From the NCBI GenBank assembly GCA_910579495.1, contig CAJTVD010000009.1, positions 6,822-70,821 on the forward strand: a stretch of DNA of 64,000 nucleotides, written 5' to 3'. The notes beneath the pieces are model-generated. The model was given only the letters and a program-made list of their open reading frames with translations. It made no database searches and was not told the DNA's origin. How positions within the stretch are numbered: position 1 is the stretch's first letter; the number at the start of each line of letters is the position of its first letter. Source of the DNA: an uncultured Lachnospiraceae bacterium (GTDB lineage: Bacteria > Bacillota > Clostridia > Lachnospirales > Lachnospiraceae). A program made the translations under genes and the position numbers. Shown here piece after piece: positions 25,262 to 34,216 of the stretch.

Positions 25262-26209
25262 GTGGACACTGATTTTTTGCTGATACAGAAAATGAGACAG
25301 GGGGAGGAAAACGCTTTTGATCTCTTCGTGCGTAAACACTATGAAGAGATCCTGAAATATTGCCATTTTCATTGTCCCGACCTGTCCTATGCCGAAGATT
25401 TAACCCAGGAAACTTTTTTGCATTTCTTCGAGAGGTTATCTGATTACCATTATATAGGTAAAACAAGGAATTATTTGTATACCATAGCGGGAAACCTTTG
25501 CAAGGATTATTACAAAAAGAAGAAAGAATGCTTCCTGGAAGAGCAGGGGCGGATGCTTGGCTACCGGGATTTCTTAAGGGTACAGCTGCGGCTGGTACGG
25601 AAAAGATGGTGGTGCCTCCAGGCAATGCTCCTTTTCATACTTTGGCTGCTTTTGCCATCCCTTAAGTACCCCCCTTCCATCCAGCGGATTATGGGAGCCT
25701 GCGCCCCCCTTTTTGTAATCCTGGTCATCCCTGAACTGTGGAAAAGCCAGACCTTCCAGTTTATGGAAATTGAAGCCGTCTCCTATTACTCCCTAAGGCA
25801 GATATATGCCTCAAGAATGTTATTGTTCGGTATTGTGGATATTGTGCTGGTGAGCGTTTTCTGCAGCCTGTCAGCCTCCCTTGGGGATATGGCAATTTCC
25901 CTGCTTTTGGTGCATTTCCTTTTTCCCATGACAGTAACTGCCTGTATCTGTTTTGGGGTTTTATGCAGCAGGTATCCCTTTAGTGAGTCAGCAGCCATTG
26001 CCCTTTGCCTCCTATGGAGCCTGGCCTGGATACTTCTTATTTTGAATGAAAACATCTATACGCTTATCACCCCTCCCCTGTGGCTGGCCCTCCTTGGAAC
26101 AGCCCTTGGCTTTTTGTTGTATGCCGTCTGCCAGACATTGCATACATGCAACTCTTTTCTGGAGGGGAAACATTGTTTTAGCCGCAGGGAAACGGCAGGG
26201 AGGTATTAA
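25262..26209 (+). CDS. Fusion of sigma-70 region 2 to a six-helix membrane protein; sigma region 4 absent
   Basis: 315 residues. Residues about 5-88 are an ECF-type sigma region 2 (ENAFDLFVRKHY, YAEDLTQETFLHFFERL, RNYLYTIAGNLCKDYY). Instead of region 4, the frame runs straight into a hydrophobic protein with about six membrane helices (from about 118 to 290). The start is GTG 25262, supported by AAAGGAGGGCTTT; the longer frame lacks a site. I expect two separate genes here, a complete sigma factor and a membrane protein, ahead of the ABC genes. The simplest reading is an in-frame internal deletion that removed region 4 and the N-terminus of the next gene. A sigma factor without region 4 is unlikely to recognise a -35 element. 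Confidence 0.8.
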   Translation: MDTDFLLIQKMRQGEENAFDLFVRKHYEEILKYCHFHCPDLSYAEDLTQETFLHFFERLSDYHYIGKTRNYLYTIAGNLCKDYYKKKKECFLEEQGRMLGYRDFLRVQLRLVRKRWWCLQAMLLFILWLLLPSLKYPPSIQRIMGACAPLFVILVIPELWKSQTFQFMEIEAVSYYSLRQIYASRMLLFGIVDIVLVSVFCSLSASLGDMAISLLLVHFLFPMTVTACICFGVLCSRYPFSESAAIALCLLWSLAWILLILNENIYTLITPPLWLALLGTALGFLLYAVCQTLHTCNSFLEGKHCFSRRETAGRY

Positions 26210-27097
26210 ATGGAATTGATTTTAGATAATCTCACGAAAAGTTTTGGTTCTTTCACAGCCGTAGACCATATCAGCCTTACCATGTCAAAGGGCGTATATG
26301 GTTTATTAGGGGTAAACGGAGCCGGAAAAACAACCCTGATGAGAATGCTTTGCACCCTGCTAAAGCCCACCGGCGGAAGCATTTCCTGCAATGGAAAGGA
26401 CATCTTCCAGATGGACGGGGAATACAGGAATCTTCTGGGATATCTGCCCCAGGATTTTGGGTTTTATCCTGAGTTTTCCGTGAAAGATTATTTGCTTTAT
26501 ATTGCAGCCATCAAAGGGCTGCGCCCGGCCATCGCCAGGAAGCGTACAAAAGACCTGATCGCAAAGGTAGGGCTTACCCGGGCGGAAAATAAAAAGATGA
26601 AACAACTCTCCGGTGGAATGAAGCGCCGTGCCGGCATTGCACAGGCAATGCTCAATGACCCCAAAATCCTGATACTAGACGAACCCACTGCAGGTCTTGA
26701 CCCCAATGAAAGGATCCGCTTCCGGAACCTGGTAAGCAGCCTTTCGGAGGAACGGCTGGTACTTTTGTCTACCCATATCGTTTCCGACATTGAATATATC
26801 GCCAACGAAATATGGATGATGAAAGACGGCAGGATCGTAACCCGTGGATCCCTGGAGGAAATCATAGCAGCCATGCCTGAAAAAGTATGGCTATGCCACG
26901 TTCCCCAAAGGGAGGTTTCCCTGTTACAGAAACGGTACAGGGTGGCCAATATCAAGTCCCTCCAGCAGGTGGCGGAACTTCGGGCCATTTCGGCCGGAAA
27001 ACCCTGTGAGGATGCCATACTTACTGCTCCCACACTGGAGGATGTATTTTTATATTATTTTGGGGAAATGGGTGGTGATGAAAATGCTGCTATATGA
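26210..27097 (+). CDS. ABC transporter ATP-binding protein (ABC-2 type)
   Basis: 295 residues: Walker A GVNGAGKTT, Q-loop YLPQDFGFY, signature LSGGMKRR, Walker B ILILDEPTAGLDP and switch His in LLSTHIV. The C-terminal extension is typical of ATPases of ABC-2 exporters (CcmA/NatA group). Its ATG directly follows the stop codon of the sigma/membrane fusion gene, and its 3' end overlaps the permease start by 20 nt, so all three are one operon. The substrate is unknown. Confidence 0.94.
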   Translation: MELILDNLTKSFGSFTAVDHISLTMSKGVYGLLGVNGAGKTTLMRMLCTLLKPTGGSISCNGKDIFQMDGEYRNLLGYLPQDFGFYPEFSVKDYLLYIAAIKGLRPAIARKRTKDLIAKVGLTRAENKKMKQLSGGMKRRAGIAQAMLNDPKILILDEPTAGLDPNERIRFRNLVSSLSEERLVLLSTHIVSDIEYIANEIWMMKDGRIVTRGSLEEIIAAMPEKVWLCHVPQREVSLLQKRYRVANIKSLQQVAELRAISAGKPCEDAILTAPTLEDVFLYYFGEMGGDENAAI

Positions 27098-28307
27098 AAT
27101 AAAAAAAGTAATTTTGAAGCCTGCAACAAAAATCGTCCTTGCCCTGTTGGCTGCCCTTCTTTTGGTGGTGTGCTGCCTGGCCGTCTCCTGCGTGTACTAC
27201 GTGGACGACGAGGGAAATATCACCAAAGGAATAAAAGCGGTAAGGACGCTCCGTGACAAAAAAATGGAGTGGGCAGGGGAACTAACAGAAGATGTGCTCA
27301 AAGAAGCCCTCCGGCAAAATGCACTGGTCAACTCCTCGGAGGAGTACCTGTCCCAAAATGTACAGGAAAATAATAAGGCATATGCGAAAAAGCAGGGATT
27401 TTCCGATATCAGGAAATTAATAAGCTGTTCGTTTTGTGATTTCAGGGAATATGATTATTACAGGGCAGACAGTATCAGGGAAGAGGAAATAGGCCAGTTC
27501 TATGAAAACCGTACCTTACACCTGGCCAAATGGTTATATTCCGGTGAAGCAGAACACCTGTATTCGGAGGCGGAAAAACAATTCCTAATCGGGCGTTACG
27601 ATTCCCTCAAAAAACCCCTGTATTATGAATACACAGACGGCTGGGCAGCGCTTTTGGAATATGCCCCTTCCCTCATTATGTTCCTGGTATTACTCACAGG
27701 CTTTCTGGTATCCGGCATTTTTCCCAACGAATTCCAGTGGCGTTCGGATGCTGTATTCTTTTCGTCCAAATATGGCAGGGATAAAGCGGCAGCATCCAAG
27801 GTGCTGGCGGGATTTTGCATTGTCACAGCTATTTACTTAATAAGCATGTCCCTTTACTCCGTGGCCGTCCTTGGCATATTGGGCACAGATGGCGCATCCT
27901 GCCCAATCCAGGTAAGCCTGGGCGGGTGGAAGAGTTTTTACCATATTACCTTTTGGGAAGATTATCTCCTGACAGTACTTGGGGGATATATTGGGAACCT
28001 GTTTATTTTGGCCCTGTCCATGTTAGTCTCCGCCAAAACACGTTCCCCCGTGCTGCCCGCCGCTATCCCCTTCCTGGTGGTGTTCCTTCCGGTCCTTACA
28101 AGTAATCTCCCTGTGTTATCTAAGGTTATGGGGTTATTCCCAGACCAATTACTGCAGATTTGTACGGCATTGCGTTATTTTAACCTCTATCAGTTAGGTG
28201 GGGAAGTAATAGGGGCCATCCCCATCCTGCTGGTTTCCTACACCCTGCTCTCCTTATTACTGCCCCCTGTTTTATATCAGGTGTACCGGAAAACAGAGAT
28301 AACATAA
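27078..28307 (+). CDS. ABC-2 type permease
   Basis: 409 residues. One N-terminal helix (about 13-35) is followed by a large extracytoplasmic segment (about 40-200), then five or six helices to the C-terminus. This is the layout of ABC-2 permeases with one long outer loop. Start ATG 27078 lies inside the ATPase 3' end after GGGTGGTG; upstream GTG codons are alternatives. It is the partner of the adjacent ATPase. The membrane half of the fusion protein upstream may be a second permease or accessory subunit. Confidence 0.85.
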   Translation: MKMLLYEIKKVILKPATKIVLALLAALLLVVCCLAVSCVYYVDDEGNITKGIKAVRTLRDKKMEWAGELTEDVLKEALRQNALVNSSEEYLSQNVQENNKAYAKKQGFSDIRKLISCSFCDFREYDYYRADSIREEEIGQFYENRTLHLAKWLYSGEAEHLYSEAEKQFLIGRYDSLKKPLYYEYTDGWAALLEYAPSLIMFLVLLTGFLVSGIFPNEFQWRSDAVFFSSKYGRDKAAASKVLAGFCIVTAIYLISMSLYSVAVLGILGTDGASCPIQVSLGGWKSFYHITFWEDYLLTVLGGYIGNLFILALSMLVSAKTRSPVLPAAIPFLVVFLPVLTSNLPVLSKVMGLFPDQLLQICTALRYFNLYQLGGEVIGAIPILLVSYTLLSLLLPPVLYQVYRKTEIT

Positions 28308-28430
28308 CCGCTACACAGTTATCCTTTTGGCTGCCAGATTGGGGCGGCGTGGCAAAAATATCTGCCAACAGCCCCAGGCAGTCCCTAGGCCCCGGCGGAA
28401 AAGGCAGCCGCTAATCCATATCAGGCAGCT

Positions 28431-30095
28431 TCATTCCACAGAGTTCTCCCATATCTCAATCCTGCAGCTATGCCGCTTTGTCTTCCTGTCATAGGCAATT
28501 CCTACTGCAAGTATCCTTCCAGTATAAATAGGGGGCGTCCCCAGTTTGGGAGAAAAGGCGAGGGCGTATTTTTTTTCTTTTATCTGACGGATGGCTTCTT
28601 CCGGCGTGCCGTCAACCTTCAATTCCAGAATGATACAATCGTCCCCCCGGTTCCTGAAAGGCTTAAAAATAAAATCCACATAGCCGATACCGCCCTTGTC
28701 CTCCCTGGCCACTTCATAAGAATCCCTTGCCGACAAATAAACCAAATTCACCACCGCAGCCAAATCCACTTCCTCATTATAGTTGAACAAGGGTACCTCC
28801 GTGTCATGGGCATAAGCCAAAAGTTCGGCCATCGTATCCACATCGCAGGCTTTTGTGGCCTTAAGCATCTTCCCAGAATTAACGCATAATCTGTAAACAT
28901 ATCCCAAAGACGGTTCCCTCATAAGCACCTGTTGGAATTTATCCATCAGTTCCCTGTTGGGTATGGATACACAGCCGTTTTCGTAGGTCAGGAAACCATA
29001 AACCACCATTGCAGAAAAAATTTCCTCCCTGGTACTCAAATTCATAGCCGTGGCCGCATACTCCCTTATGCCGGAAGGGACGGCAGCGCCGGACGCCATC
29101 CGGGCAATGTCCTCCCTGACTGCGTCTGTATTCTGTTCTATATAATAATAAATCTCATCGTAGGGCCCGGCACTTGTCCAATAGTTTCCCAGATTATTAT
29201 TTGTAAGCGCTGCAATTACAGAGCGTGGGTTATATACCCTCCCTCCGGAACGGATATGGTATCCGTCATACCAAACCTGTAGCTCCCTGCGGGTAATTTT
29301 CGGCCTCTGATGGATCTTCTGGTATTTTTTGTACAGCACATCAACCTCATCCTCTGTGAATCCGAAAAAAGAGCTGTATTTTTCTTCCGTCGCCATAGTA
29401 TATTCATAGAACATATTCAGTTCCGAACCGCTTGAATATTTCGCAATGGGAAGGATTCCCGTCATATACGCCAGCTCCACATAGGGCTGGTCTTTTAACA
29501 GGCCGCTTAAAAAATCAATATAGGCAGGCCTATCCTTTTCCGTGACAAAACTTCTGTGAAAAATATAGTCCCACTCATCTAGGACAAATATAAATTTCAC
29601 ATCCTCTTCCAGCTCATAAATCTCATTCAGCACATCCCAAAGAGCGCCTCCTGTATCCACCTGGGGGAAATCTCGCCTAAGGTCACTCATGAGGCGTTCC
29701 TGTATCCTGTCAATATATTGCCGATAGCTGGCACAGTCCATGGGAATTTCATTAAAAGGGATATAAATAACATTATGTTTGTTCAGATGGGCTTCAAAGA
29801 GGCTGTTTTTACCGACCTGCAGCTTTTGGAACAATCCCCTGCAGTCACTGCCCTTTCCGAAAAAAGACGCAGCCATGCACGCCGCCGCTGTCTTGCCAAA
29901 ACGGCGGGGCCTTGTAACACAGATATATTTGTTGCCTCCGCCTTCCTTTCGTGCATCCTGCGCCGCACACCCGCCCGCCTGCCCCACAAGGGGGATCAGT
30001 TCCTCCAGCATAGCTGTTTTGTCAATAAAATAGGTGGAATGGGCAAGATTTTCATAAATTACACAGGGCTTTTTACTGTTTAAATACAGTCCCAT
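28431..30095 (-). CDS. AAA-ATPase-like protein with C-terminal PD-(D/E)XK nuclease domain
   Basis: 554 residues. The N-terminal ATPase has the family hallmark TRPRRFGKTAAA (variant Walker A, about 50) and Walker B-like FIFVLDEWD (about 172). The C-terminal part shows the nuclease signature: Asp in GYVDFIFKP and ExK in IILELKV (about 495). This matches the AAA-ATPase-like plus PD-(D/E)XK family, abundant and multicopy in Clostridia and Bacteroides, of unsettled function. Start ATG 30095 follows AAAAGG at a slightly long spacing. It begins 4 bp after a small DAK-like gene and may belong to the lar transcript by read-through. Confidence 0.88.
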   Translation of the reverse strand: MGLYLNSKKPCVIYENLAHSTYFIDKTAMLEELIPLVGQAGGCAAQDARKEGGGNKYICVTRPRRFGKTAAACMAASFFGKGSDCRGLFQKLQVGKNSLFEAHLNKHNVIYIPFNEIPMDCASYRQYIDRIQERLMSDLRRDFPQVDTGGALWDVLNEIYELEEDVKFIFVLDEWDYIFHRSFVTEKDRPAYIDFLSGLLKDQPYVELAYMTGILPIAKYSSGSELNMFYEYTMATEEKYSSFFGFTEDEVDVLYKKYQKIHQRPKITRRELQVWYDGYHIRSGGRVYNPRSVIAALTNNNLGNYWTSAGPYDEIYYYIEQNTDAVREDIARMASGAAVPSGIREYAATAMNLSTREEIFSAMVVYGFLTYENGCVSIPNRELMDKFQQVLMREPSLGYVYRLCVNSGKMLKATKACDVDTMAELLAYAHDTEVPLFNYNEEVDLAAVVNLVYLSARDSYEVAREDKGGIGYVDFIFKPFRNRGDDCIILELKVDGTPEEAIRQIKEKKYALAFSPKLGTPPIYTGRILAVGIAYDRKTKRHSCRIEIWENSVE

Positions 30096-30099
30096 GGCT

Positions 30100-30351
30100 C
30101 TAACCTTTTAATCCTCTTGCCTGCCTGTCCATATCCTCTACGACAATATCATGAATCTCTCCCAAGGTGGCACAGTATTCCAGCACCTTCCAGGGTTCGT
30201 TAGTGTGGAAATGTATTTTGACCAGTTCCTCATCCCCCACAGCCAGCAGGCAGTCCCCTTTAAAATTCTCAGTAAAATACTGGGAAATCACGTCCTCGTC
30301 CAAATCCTCCCCCTCAATCAATAACTGCGTGTCGTACCTGAATTCTAACAT
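30100..30351 (-). CDS. Small protein resembling the C-terminal domain of DAK/FakA-like kinases
   Basis: 83 residues. The pattern of an acidic EGEDLDEDVI segment, then VGDEELVKIHFHTNEPWKVLEYCATLGEI and a final VEDMDRQ (described in pieces) resembles the C-terminal, non-catalytic domain of fatty-acid kinase FakA/YloV. The ATP-binding DAK domain is missing, so it is either a stand-alone domain or a remnant. Start ATG 30351 follows AGGAGGGCAAT, which supports a real gene. It lies between larC (133 bp upstream) and the AAA-ATPase gene (4 bp downstream). Confidence 0.65.
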   Translation of the reverse strand: MLEFRYDTQLLIEGEDLDEDVISQYFTENFKGDCLLAVGDEELVKIHFHTNEPWKVLEYCATLGEIHDIVVEDMDRQARGLKG

Positions 30352-30484
30352 ATTGCCCTCCTGTTCCCGCCCGGTAACTGCCCAGGTTAATACCATTGGC
30401 TGGCAGTTCCGCTGTTTTTCGTTCCTGCCTTTATTCTATACCCTGATCCCATAAAAAGCAATCACAGGATTTTTAGGCCAGATG

Positions 30485-31840
30485 TTACAATTCCGTGCCT
30501 TGCTGGCGGAACATGAATTCTTTGAATTCATCCATAATTTCCTGAAAGGACGCCCCGCTCTCCTGCGCCAACTTTACCACACTTGCATATTCCGGGTAAT
30601 ATCTCACCCTCCCGCTTGGCAGAAAACATTTTTTTACAATAATTTCCCCTTCCTGCAATGCCACCACAGCAGCTTCCCTTGGCAGGGTCGTCCGGTCCAT
30701 TTTTACACGGCGGATGCCGATGGTGGTGGTTTCCCGGAAAATGATCTGTTCCAGCTCTTTCATCTTCTGCCCGTCGCAGATCACTACAAGCTCATAGGCC
30801 GGCCGGTGTTTTTTCATATAGACCGGGACAAAATGGACGTCCCTTGCGCCTGCATCCATCAGCCTGTCCATTACATAACCAAGGGCTTCCCCTGTGCAGT
30901 CGTCAATATTGGTTTCCAGTTTATAGACTGCATCAGTTTCCCCGGAAGATTCCCCCGGCGTTTTTACCGTCTCTTCTATCAACATGGCACGCAAAAGGCT
31001 TGGCCTTCCGTAGCTGCGCTTGCCAGCCCCCAGCCCTGTTTTCACAATATAAAACTGTTCCGGAAGCCTGGCGGACGTCCTCACGGCAGCAGCGAGCGCC
31101 GCCCCTGTAGGGGTGACCAGTTCCCCTTCCACTTCCGTTATCCTCACAGGAAGCCGGAAAGCTTCCATAATATTGGCTACCGCAGGCACCGGGATTGGCA
31201 GGACGCCATGCTGGCACCTCACCGTCCCTTTTCCCTCGCACAGATACGGAATGATAACCTGGGTGATGTCCAAATCATCCAGGCAGACCGCCGCCGCAAT
31301 AATGTCCACAATAGAGTCCACCGCCCCCACTTCATGGAAATGTACCTCTTCAATAGAAACGCCATGGGCCTTGCTCTCTGCCTGGGCAAGTATTTGGAAG
31401 GTTCTGGACGCAATCCCCTTTGCCCTGGCGGTTATCTGTGCTTTTTCGATAATGGCAAGTATTTCCGGAAGACCTCTGTGCCCGTGATGGTGATGGGTAT
31501 GCCCCTCATGTGTCCCATGGCTGTGCCCCTCATGCCCCTCATGGCTGTGCCCATGATGCCCACAGGGCTTTAGGGTGTCCCCCTCGTGGCTGTGGTTCCC
31601 ATGCAGATACGCCATATCGTGGTCATGGTTTTCGTGGGCGTCATCCAGCTTCACATGAAAATCACAGGCATCCAGCCCTGCCTTTTTTACTCTTGTGATT
31701 TCTGTTTCAAATCCCTCCACGGGAAGGCTCTGTAACGCCGCCTCCAATATCCCTTTATCCGCCCCCAGGTCCAGCAGCGCCGCCACTGCCATATCACCGC
31801 TGATTCCCATCTGGCACTCCAAATATAACGTCTTTCCCAT
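30485..31840 (-). CDS. larC: LarC, nickel insertion protein for the nickel-pincer nucleotide cofactor
   Basis: 451 residues in a single frame. LarC inserts nickel into the pincer nucleotide in a CTP-dependent reaction, completing the cofactor of lactate racemase and other LarA-family enzymes. Conserved stretches include MGISGDM near the N-terminus, EVHFHEVGAVDSIVDI in the middle and a C-terminal LETNIDDCTGE domain. A His-rich insertion (about residues 70-122, many HSHEGH-type runs) probably stores or delivers nickel. In Lactobacillus plantarum LarC is made from two frames by programmed frameshift; here the two halves are continuous. It is the last lar gene after larE, 18 bp apart. Confidence 0.95.
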   Translation of the reverse strand: MGKTLYLECQMGISGDMAVAALLDLGADKGILEAALQSLPVEGFETEITRVKKAGLDACDFHVKLDDAHENHDHDMAYLHGNHSHEGDTLKPCGHHGHSHEGHEGHSHGTHEGHTHHHHGHRGLPEILAIIEKAQITARAKGIASRTFQILAQAESKAHGVSIEEVHFHEVGAVDSIVDIIAAAVCLDDLDITQVIIPYLCEGKGTVRCQHGVLPIPVPAVANIMEAFRLPVRITEVEGELVTPTGAALAAAVRTSARLPEQFYIVKTGLGAGKRSYGRPSLLRAMLIEETVKTPGESSGETDAVYKLETNIDDCTGEALGYVMDRLMDAGARDVHFVPVYMKKHRPAYELVVICDGQKMKELEQIIFRETTTIGIRRVKMDRTTLPREAAVVALQEGEIIVKKCFLPSGRVRYYPEYASVVKLAQESGASFQEIMDEFKEFMFRQQGTEL

Positions 31841-31858
31841 TGTTTTCCTCCCAATTTT

Positions 31859-32695
31859 CTATGATTTCATAGTATTCTCCGTTCCCAGCCCCACATCCAT
31901 GCTGCCAGAACGGAACCCCTCCAGGTCCAGGGCCACATAAAGATAGCCAAGGCTTTTGAGCTTCGCTGTTATTTCCTTCCTGTAAAGCAGTATAGTAGAA
32001 AAGTCACCTTCATCCACCTCCAGCCGGGCTATCTCCCCATGGACCCGAAGCCTTACATTGTGCAGCCCAAAGCCTTTTAAGAAATTCTCCCCTTCATCTG
32101 CCTTTTTCATTTTTTCGTAGGTAAGGCGGGTTCCATAGGGGAACCTGGTGGCAAGGCAGGGCAGGGAGGGCTTTGCGGCTACCGGCAGCCCATATTCTTC
32201 GGCCAGTTTGCGCACTTCCTCCTTCCCCATCCCTGCCTCCGCCAGGGGGCTGACGATTCCCAGCTCCCCCAAAGCCCGGATGCCGGGGCGGTATACCTGC
32301 AGGTCGTCCTGGTTGGTCCCTTCCATAATAACCGGTATCTGAAGGGTGGCTGCCAGCTCCTTTATTTTGGTAAACAGGCTCTTTTTGCACAGGTAGCATC
32401 TTTCCACCGGATTATCCAATATCCCTGCTTCCTCCAGTTCATCAATTGAAACCCTCAGGTGCCTTGCCCCAATCTCCCTGCACAATTTTTCCGCCGCTTC
32501 CATTTCTCCCGCAGGGTGGAGCCTTGTATGCACAGTCACCGCATATGCCTGCCCCCCGGCTTCCCTTGCCGCCATATAAGCCAGTTTTAAAAGCAGCGCA
32601 CTGTCCACACCGCCGGAAAAAGCGACCATCACGCCCTGGTGTGCATATTGTCTGATCATCTTACGTAGTTTCTCCGCTTTCATCCCTGCGTCCAA
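31859..32695 (-). CDS. larE: LarE, ATP-dependent sulfur transferase for the nickel-pincer cofactor
   Basis: 278 residues. The PP-loop SGGVDSALLLK (about 27-37) adenylates the carboxylates of the pincer precursor. Cys residues occur in RCYLCKK (about 105) and PCLATRFPYG (about 175), the latter at the position of the sacrificial sulfur-donor Cys of characterised LarE proteins. The start is TTG 32695, supported by GGAGG in the larB 3' end; ATG 32683 is the alternative. It begins immediately after the larB stop codon, so translation is coupled. Confidence 0.94.
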   Translation of the reverse strand: MDAGMKAEKLRKMIRQYAHQGVMVAFSGGVDSALLLKLAYMAAREAGGQAYAVTVHTRLHPAGEMEAAEKLCREIGARHLRVSIDELEEAGILDNPVERCYLCKKSLFTKIKELAATLQIPVIMEGTNQDDLQVYRPGIRALGELGIVSPLAEAGMGKEEVRKLAEEYGLPVAAKPSLPCLATRFPYGTRLTYEKMKKADEGENFLKGFGLHNVRLRVHGEIARLEVDEGDFSTILLYRKEITAKLKSLGYLYVALDLEGFRSGSMDVGLGTENTMKS

Positions 32696-32696
32696 C

Positions 32697-33446
32697 CTAC
32701 TTTCCTCCCGTCCCTAATCTGTTGATCTGGGTGGCCATATACCCGGCCCCATACCCATTGTCGATATTTACCACTGCAATGCCGTTGGCGCAGGAATTGA
32801 TCATGGTCAGCAGCGCGGAAAGCCCATGAAGGCTTGCCCCATATCCTACGGAAGTGGGGACTGCGATCACCGGGCGGCTTACCAGCCCGCCAATGACGCT
32901 GGCAAGGGCACCCTCCATTCCTGCCACCGCCACCACGCAGTTTGCCTCCTGTATGGCTTCCAGCCGGGAAAGGAGCCTGTGCAGCCCACTGACCCCCACA
33001 TCATAAATCCGTTCCACATAGGAGCCAAAATATTCCGCTGTCTGCGCTGCTTCCTCTGCCACCGGGATGTCAGCCGTGCCTGCCGTGCAGACCGCAATTT
33101 TTCCACTTCTTTCCCTGCCTGGCTTTTCAATTTTGAGAATCCGGGACACTTCATCGTAAACTGCCTGGGGAAGGGCTTCCCGCACCAGCCCATACTGCCT
33201 TTTGTCCGCCCTGGTCCCAAATACTTCCCCGTTTTCTTTATATAATCTTTCATATATACTCACCAGATACTGGTCAGGCTTGCCGCTGCAATATACCACT
33301 TCCGGAAAGCCTGAACGGATTTCCCTGTGGGTGTCCAGCTTCGCATATCCCATCTCCTGGTAAGGCTGTTTCTTAAAAAAACGCTCAGCCTCTTCAATGG
33401 AAAGTGTTCCTTCTTTTACCTGCCGCAGTACTTCCTTTGCTTCCAT
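32697..33446 (-). CDS. larB: LarB, pyridinium carboxylase/hydrolase of nickel-pincer cofactor synthesis
   Basis: 249 residues. LarB carboxylates the pyridinium ring of nicotinic acid adenine dinucleotide and cleaves off AMP. The C-terminal half is the AIR-carboxylase-like (PurE-like) fold with CTAGTADIPVAEEA and VGVSGLHRLLS, followed by CVVAVAGMEGALASVIGGL. Start ATG 33446 follows AAAGGAGATTAT. It is first in the lar operon behind a good promoter. No larA (racemase) gene lies in this window, so the enzyme that uses the cofactor must be elsewhere. Confidence 0.95.
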   Translation of the reverse strand: MEAKEVLRQVKEGTLSIEEAERFFKKQPYQEMGYAKLDTHREIRSGFPEVVYCSGKPDQYLVSIYERLYKENGEVFGTRADKRQYGLVREALPQAVYDEVSRILKIEKPGRERSGKIAVCTAGTADIPVAEEAAQTAEYFGSYVERIYDVGVSGLHRLLSRLEAIQEANCVVAVAGMEGALASVIGGLVSRPVIAVPTSVGYGASLHGLSALLTMINSCANGIAVVNIDNGYGAGYMATQINRLGTGGK

Positions 33447-33513
33447 ATAATCTCCTTTAAACTTAATATCGCCTTAAGCCTTCTTTTCACTGTCCTGGAA
33501 TCTGTCCATCCTC

Positions 33514-33542
33514 ATTATAATGAATCGCCAATCTAATGTAAA
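33514..33542 (-). promoter_or_regulatory. Sigma-A promoter of the larBEC operon
   Basis: On the minus strand, TTTACA (33542-33537), 17-bp spacer, TATAAT (33519-33514). It is divergent from, and just left of, the TetR promoter at 33557. Confidence 0.75.
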
Positions 33543-33556
33543 GCTTTATAAAACAC

Positions 33557-33597
33557 TTGACAAACAAAAGGGAACGGCCTATAATGAACATTGTTCA
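33557..33597 (+). promoter_or_regulatory. Promoter and palindromic operator of the TetR/membrane-protein operon
   Basis: TTGACA (33557-33562), 17-bp spacer, TATAAT (33580-33585), both perfect. TGAACA-T-TGTTCA (33585-33597) is a perfect palindrome starting at the last base of the -10, a classic repressor position. Autorepression by the TetR protein encoded at 33618 is the likely meaning. Confidence 0.82.
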
Positions 33598-33617
33598 GTT
33601 TGAAAGGAGAAGGTAAG

Positions 33618-34175
33618 ATGAACACAGTCATAACTTCCAGGGAAGCGATTCTGGAAAAGAGCCGTGAGATTATAAGCATCCAGGGGCTGGCGGCTCTCAA
33701 CATCCGCAGCGTTGCTTCCGCCTGCGGCGTTTCCGTAGGCTCCATCTACAATTATTTTCATTCCAAATCCGATTTAACAGCTTCCGCAGTAGAAGATGTC
33801 TGGCATGACATTTTTCACTTTCAGGAAAGGGCAGAGGATTTTGCATGCTTCCCGGATTGCCTTAAATGGATTTTTGGATGCATGAAAAATGGCAGCGAAA
33901 AATACCCTGGTTTTTTTACTTTCCATTCCATGAGTTTTCTTGGGGAAGAAAAAGAAGACGGGCAGCGGCTGATGGCACAATCCTGGCTCCATATCCAGAA
34001 CGTACTTATAAGAGTCCTGGAAAATGACCAGAGCGTACGCCCCGACGCCTTTGGCGAAACACTTACCAGGCAGGAATTTGTAGATATCATATTTTCGTTC
34101 ATCATTTCAGCGCTGGTGCGCCGGAATTATGACAGCAGGGCAATCCTTGAAATGGTCAGAAGGGCCATCTATTAA
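33618..34175 (+). CDS. TetR-family transcriptional regulator
   Basis: 185 residues. The N-terminal helix-turn-helix (about 10-50) shows LNIRSVASACGVSVGSIYNYF, the strongly conserved TetR core; the rest is a helical ligand domain. Start ATG 33618 follows AAGGAGAAGG. The leader contains the palindrome TGAACATTGTTCA. It is followed 41 bp later by a membrane-protein gene that it probably controls. Ligand unknown. Confidence 0.93.
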   Translation: MNTVITSREAILEKSREIISIQGLAALNIRSVASACGVSVGSIYNYFHSKSDLTASAVEDVWHDIFHFQERAEDFACFPDCLKWIFGCMKNGSEKYPGFFTFHSMSFLGEEKEDGQRLMAQSWLHIQNVLIRVLENDQSVRPDAFGETLTRQEFVDIIFSFIISALVRRNYDSRAILEMVRRAIY

Positions 34176-34216
34176 CAGGCCGCCCGTAAACAATATTCAA
34201 GTTTGGAGGAAAAAAG

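Noticed and set aside
30482..31573. Long plus-strand frame (363 codons) opposite larC
   Set aside because: It is antisense to a full-length, well-conserved larC, has no ribosome site, and its His/Arg-rich translation reflects the larC codons. The same applies to long antisense frames over the exporter genes (335-1408, 2624-3481), the transglutaminase gene (22874-23719) and the RND gene (57841-58782).
30485..31840. Programmed frameshift in larC, as in Lactobacillus plantarum
   Set aside because: The N- and C-terminal parts are in one uninterrupted frame here.
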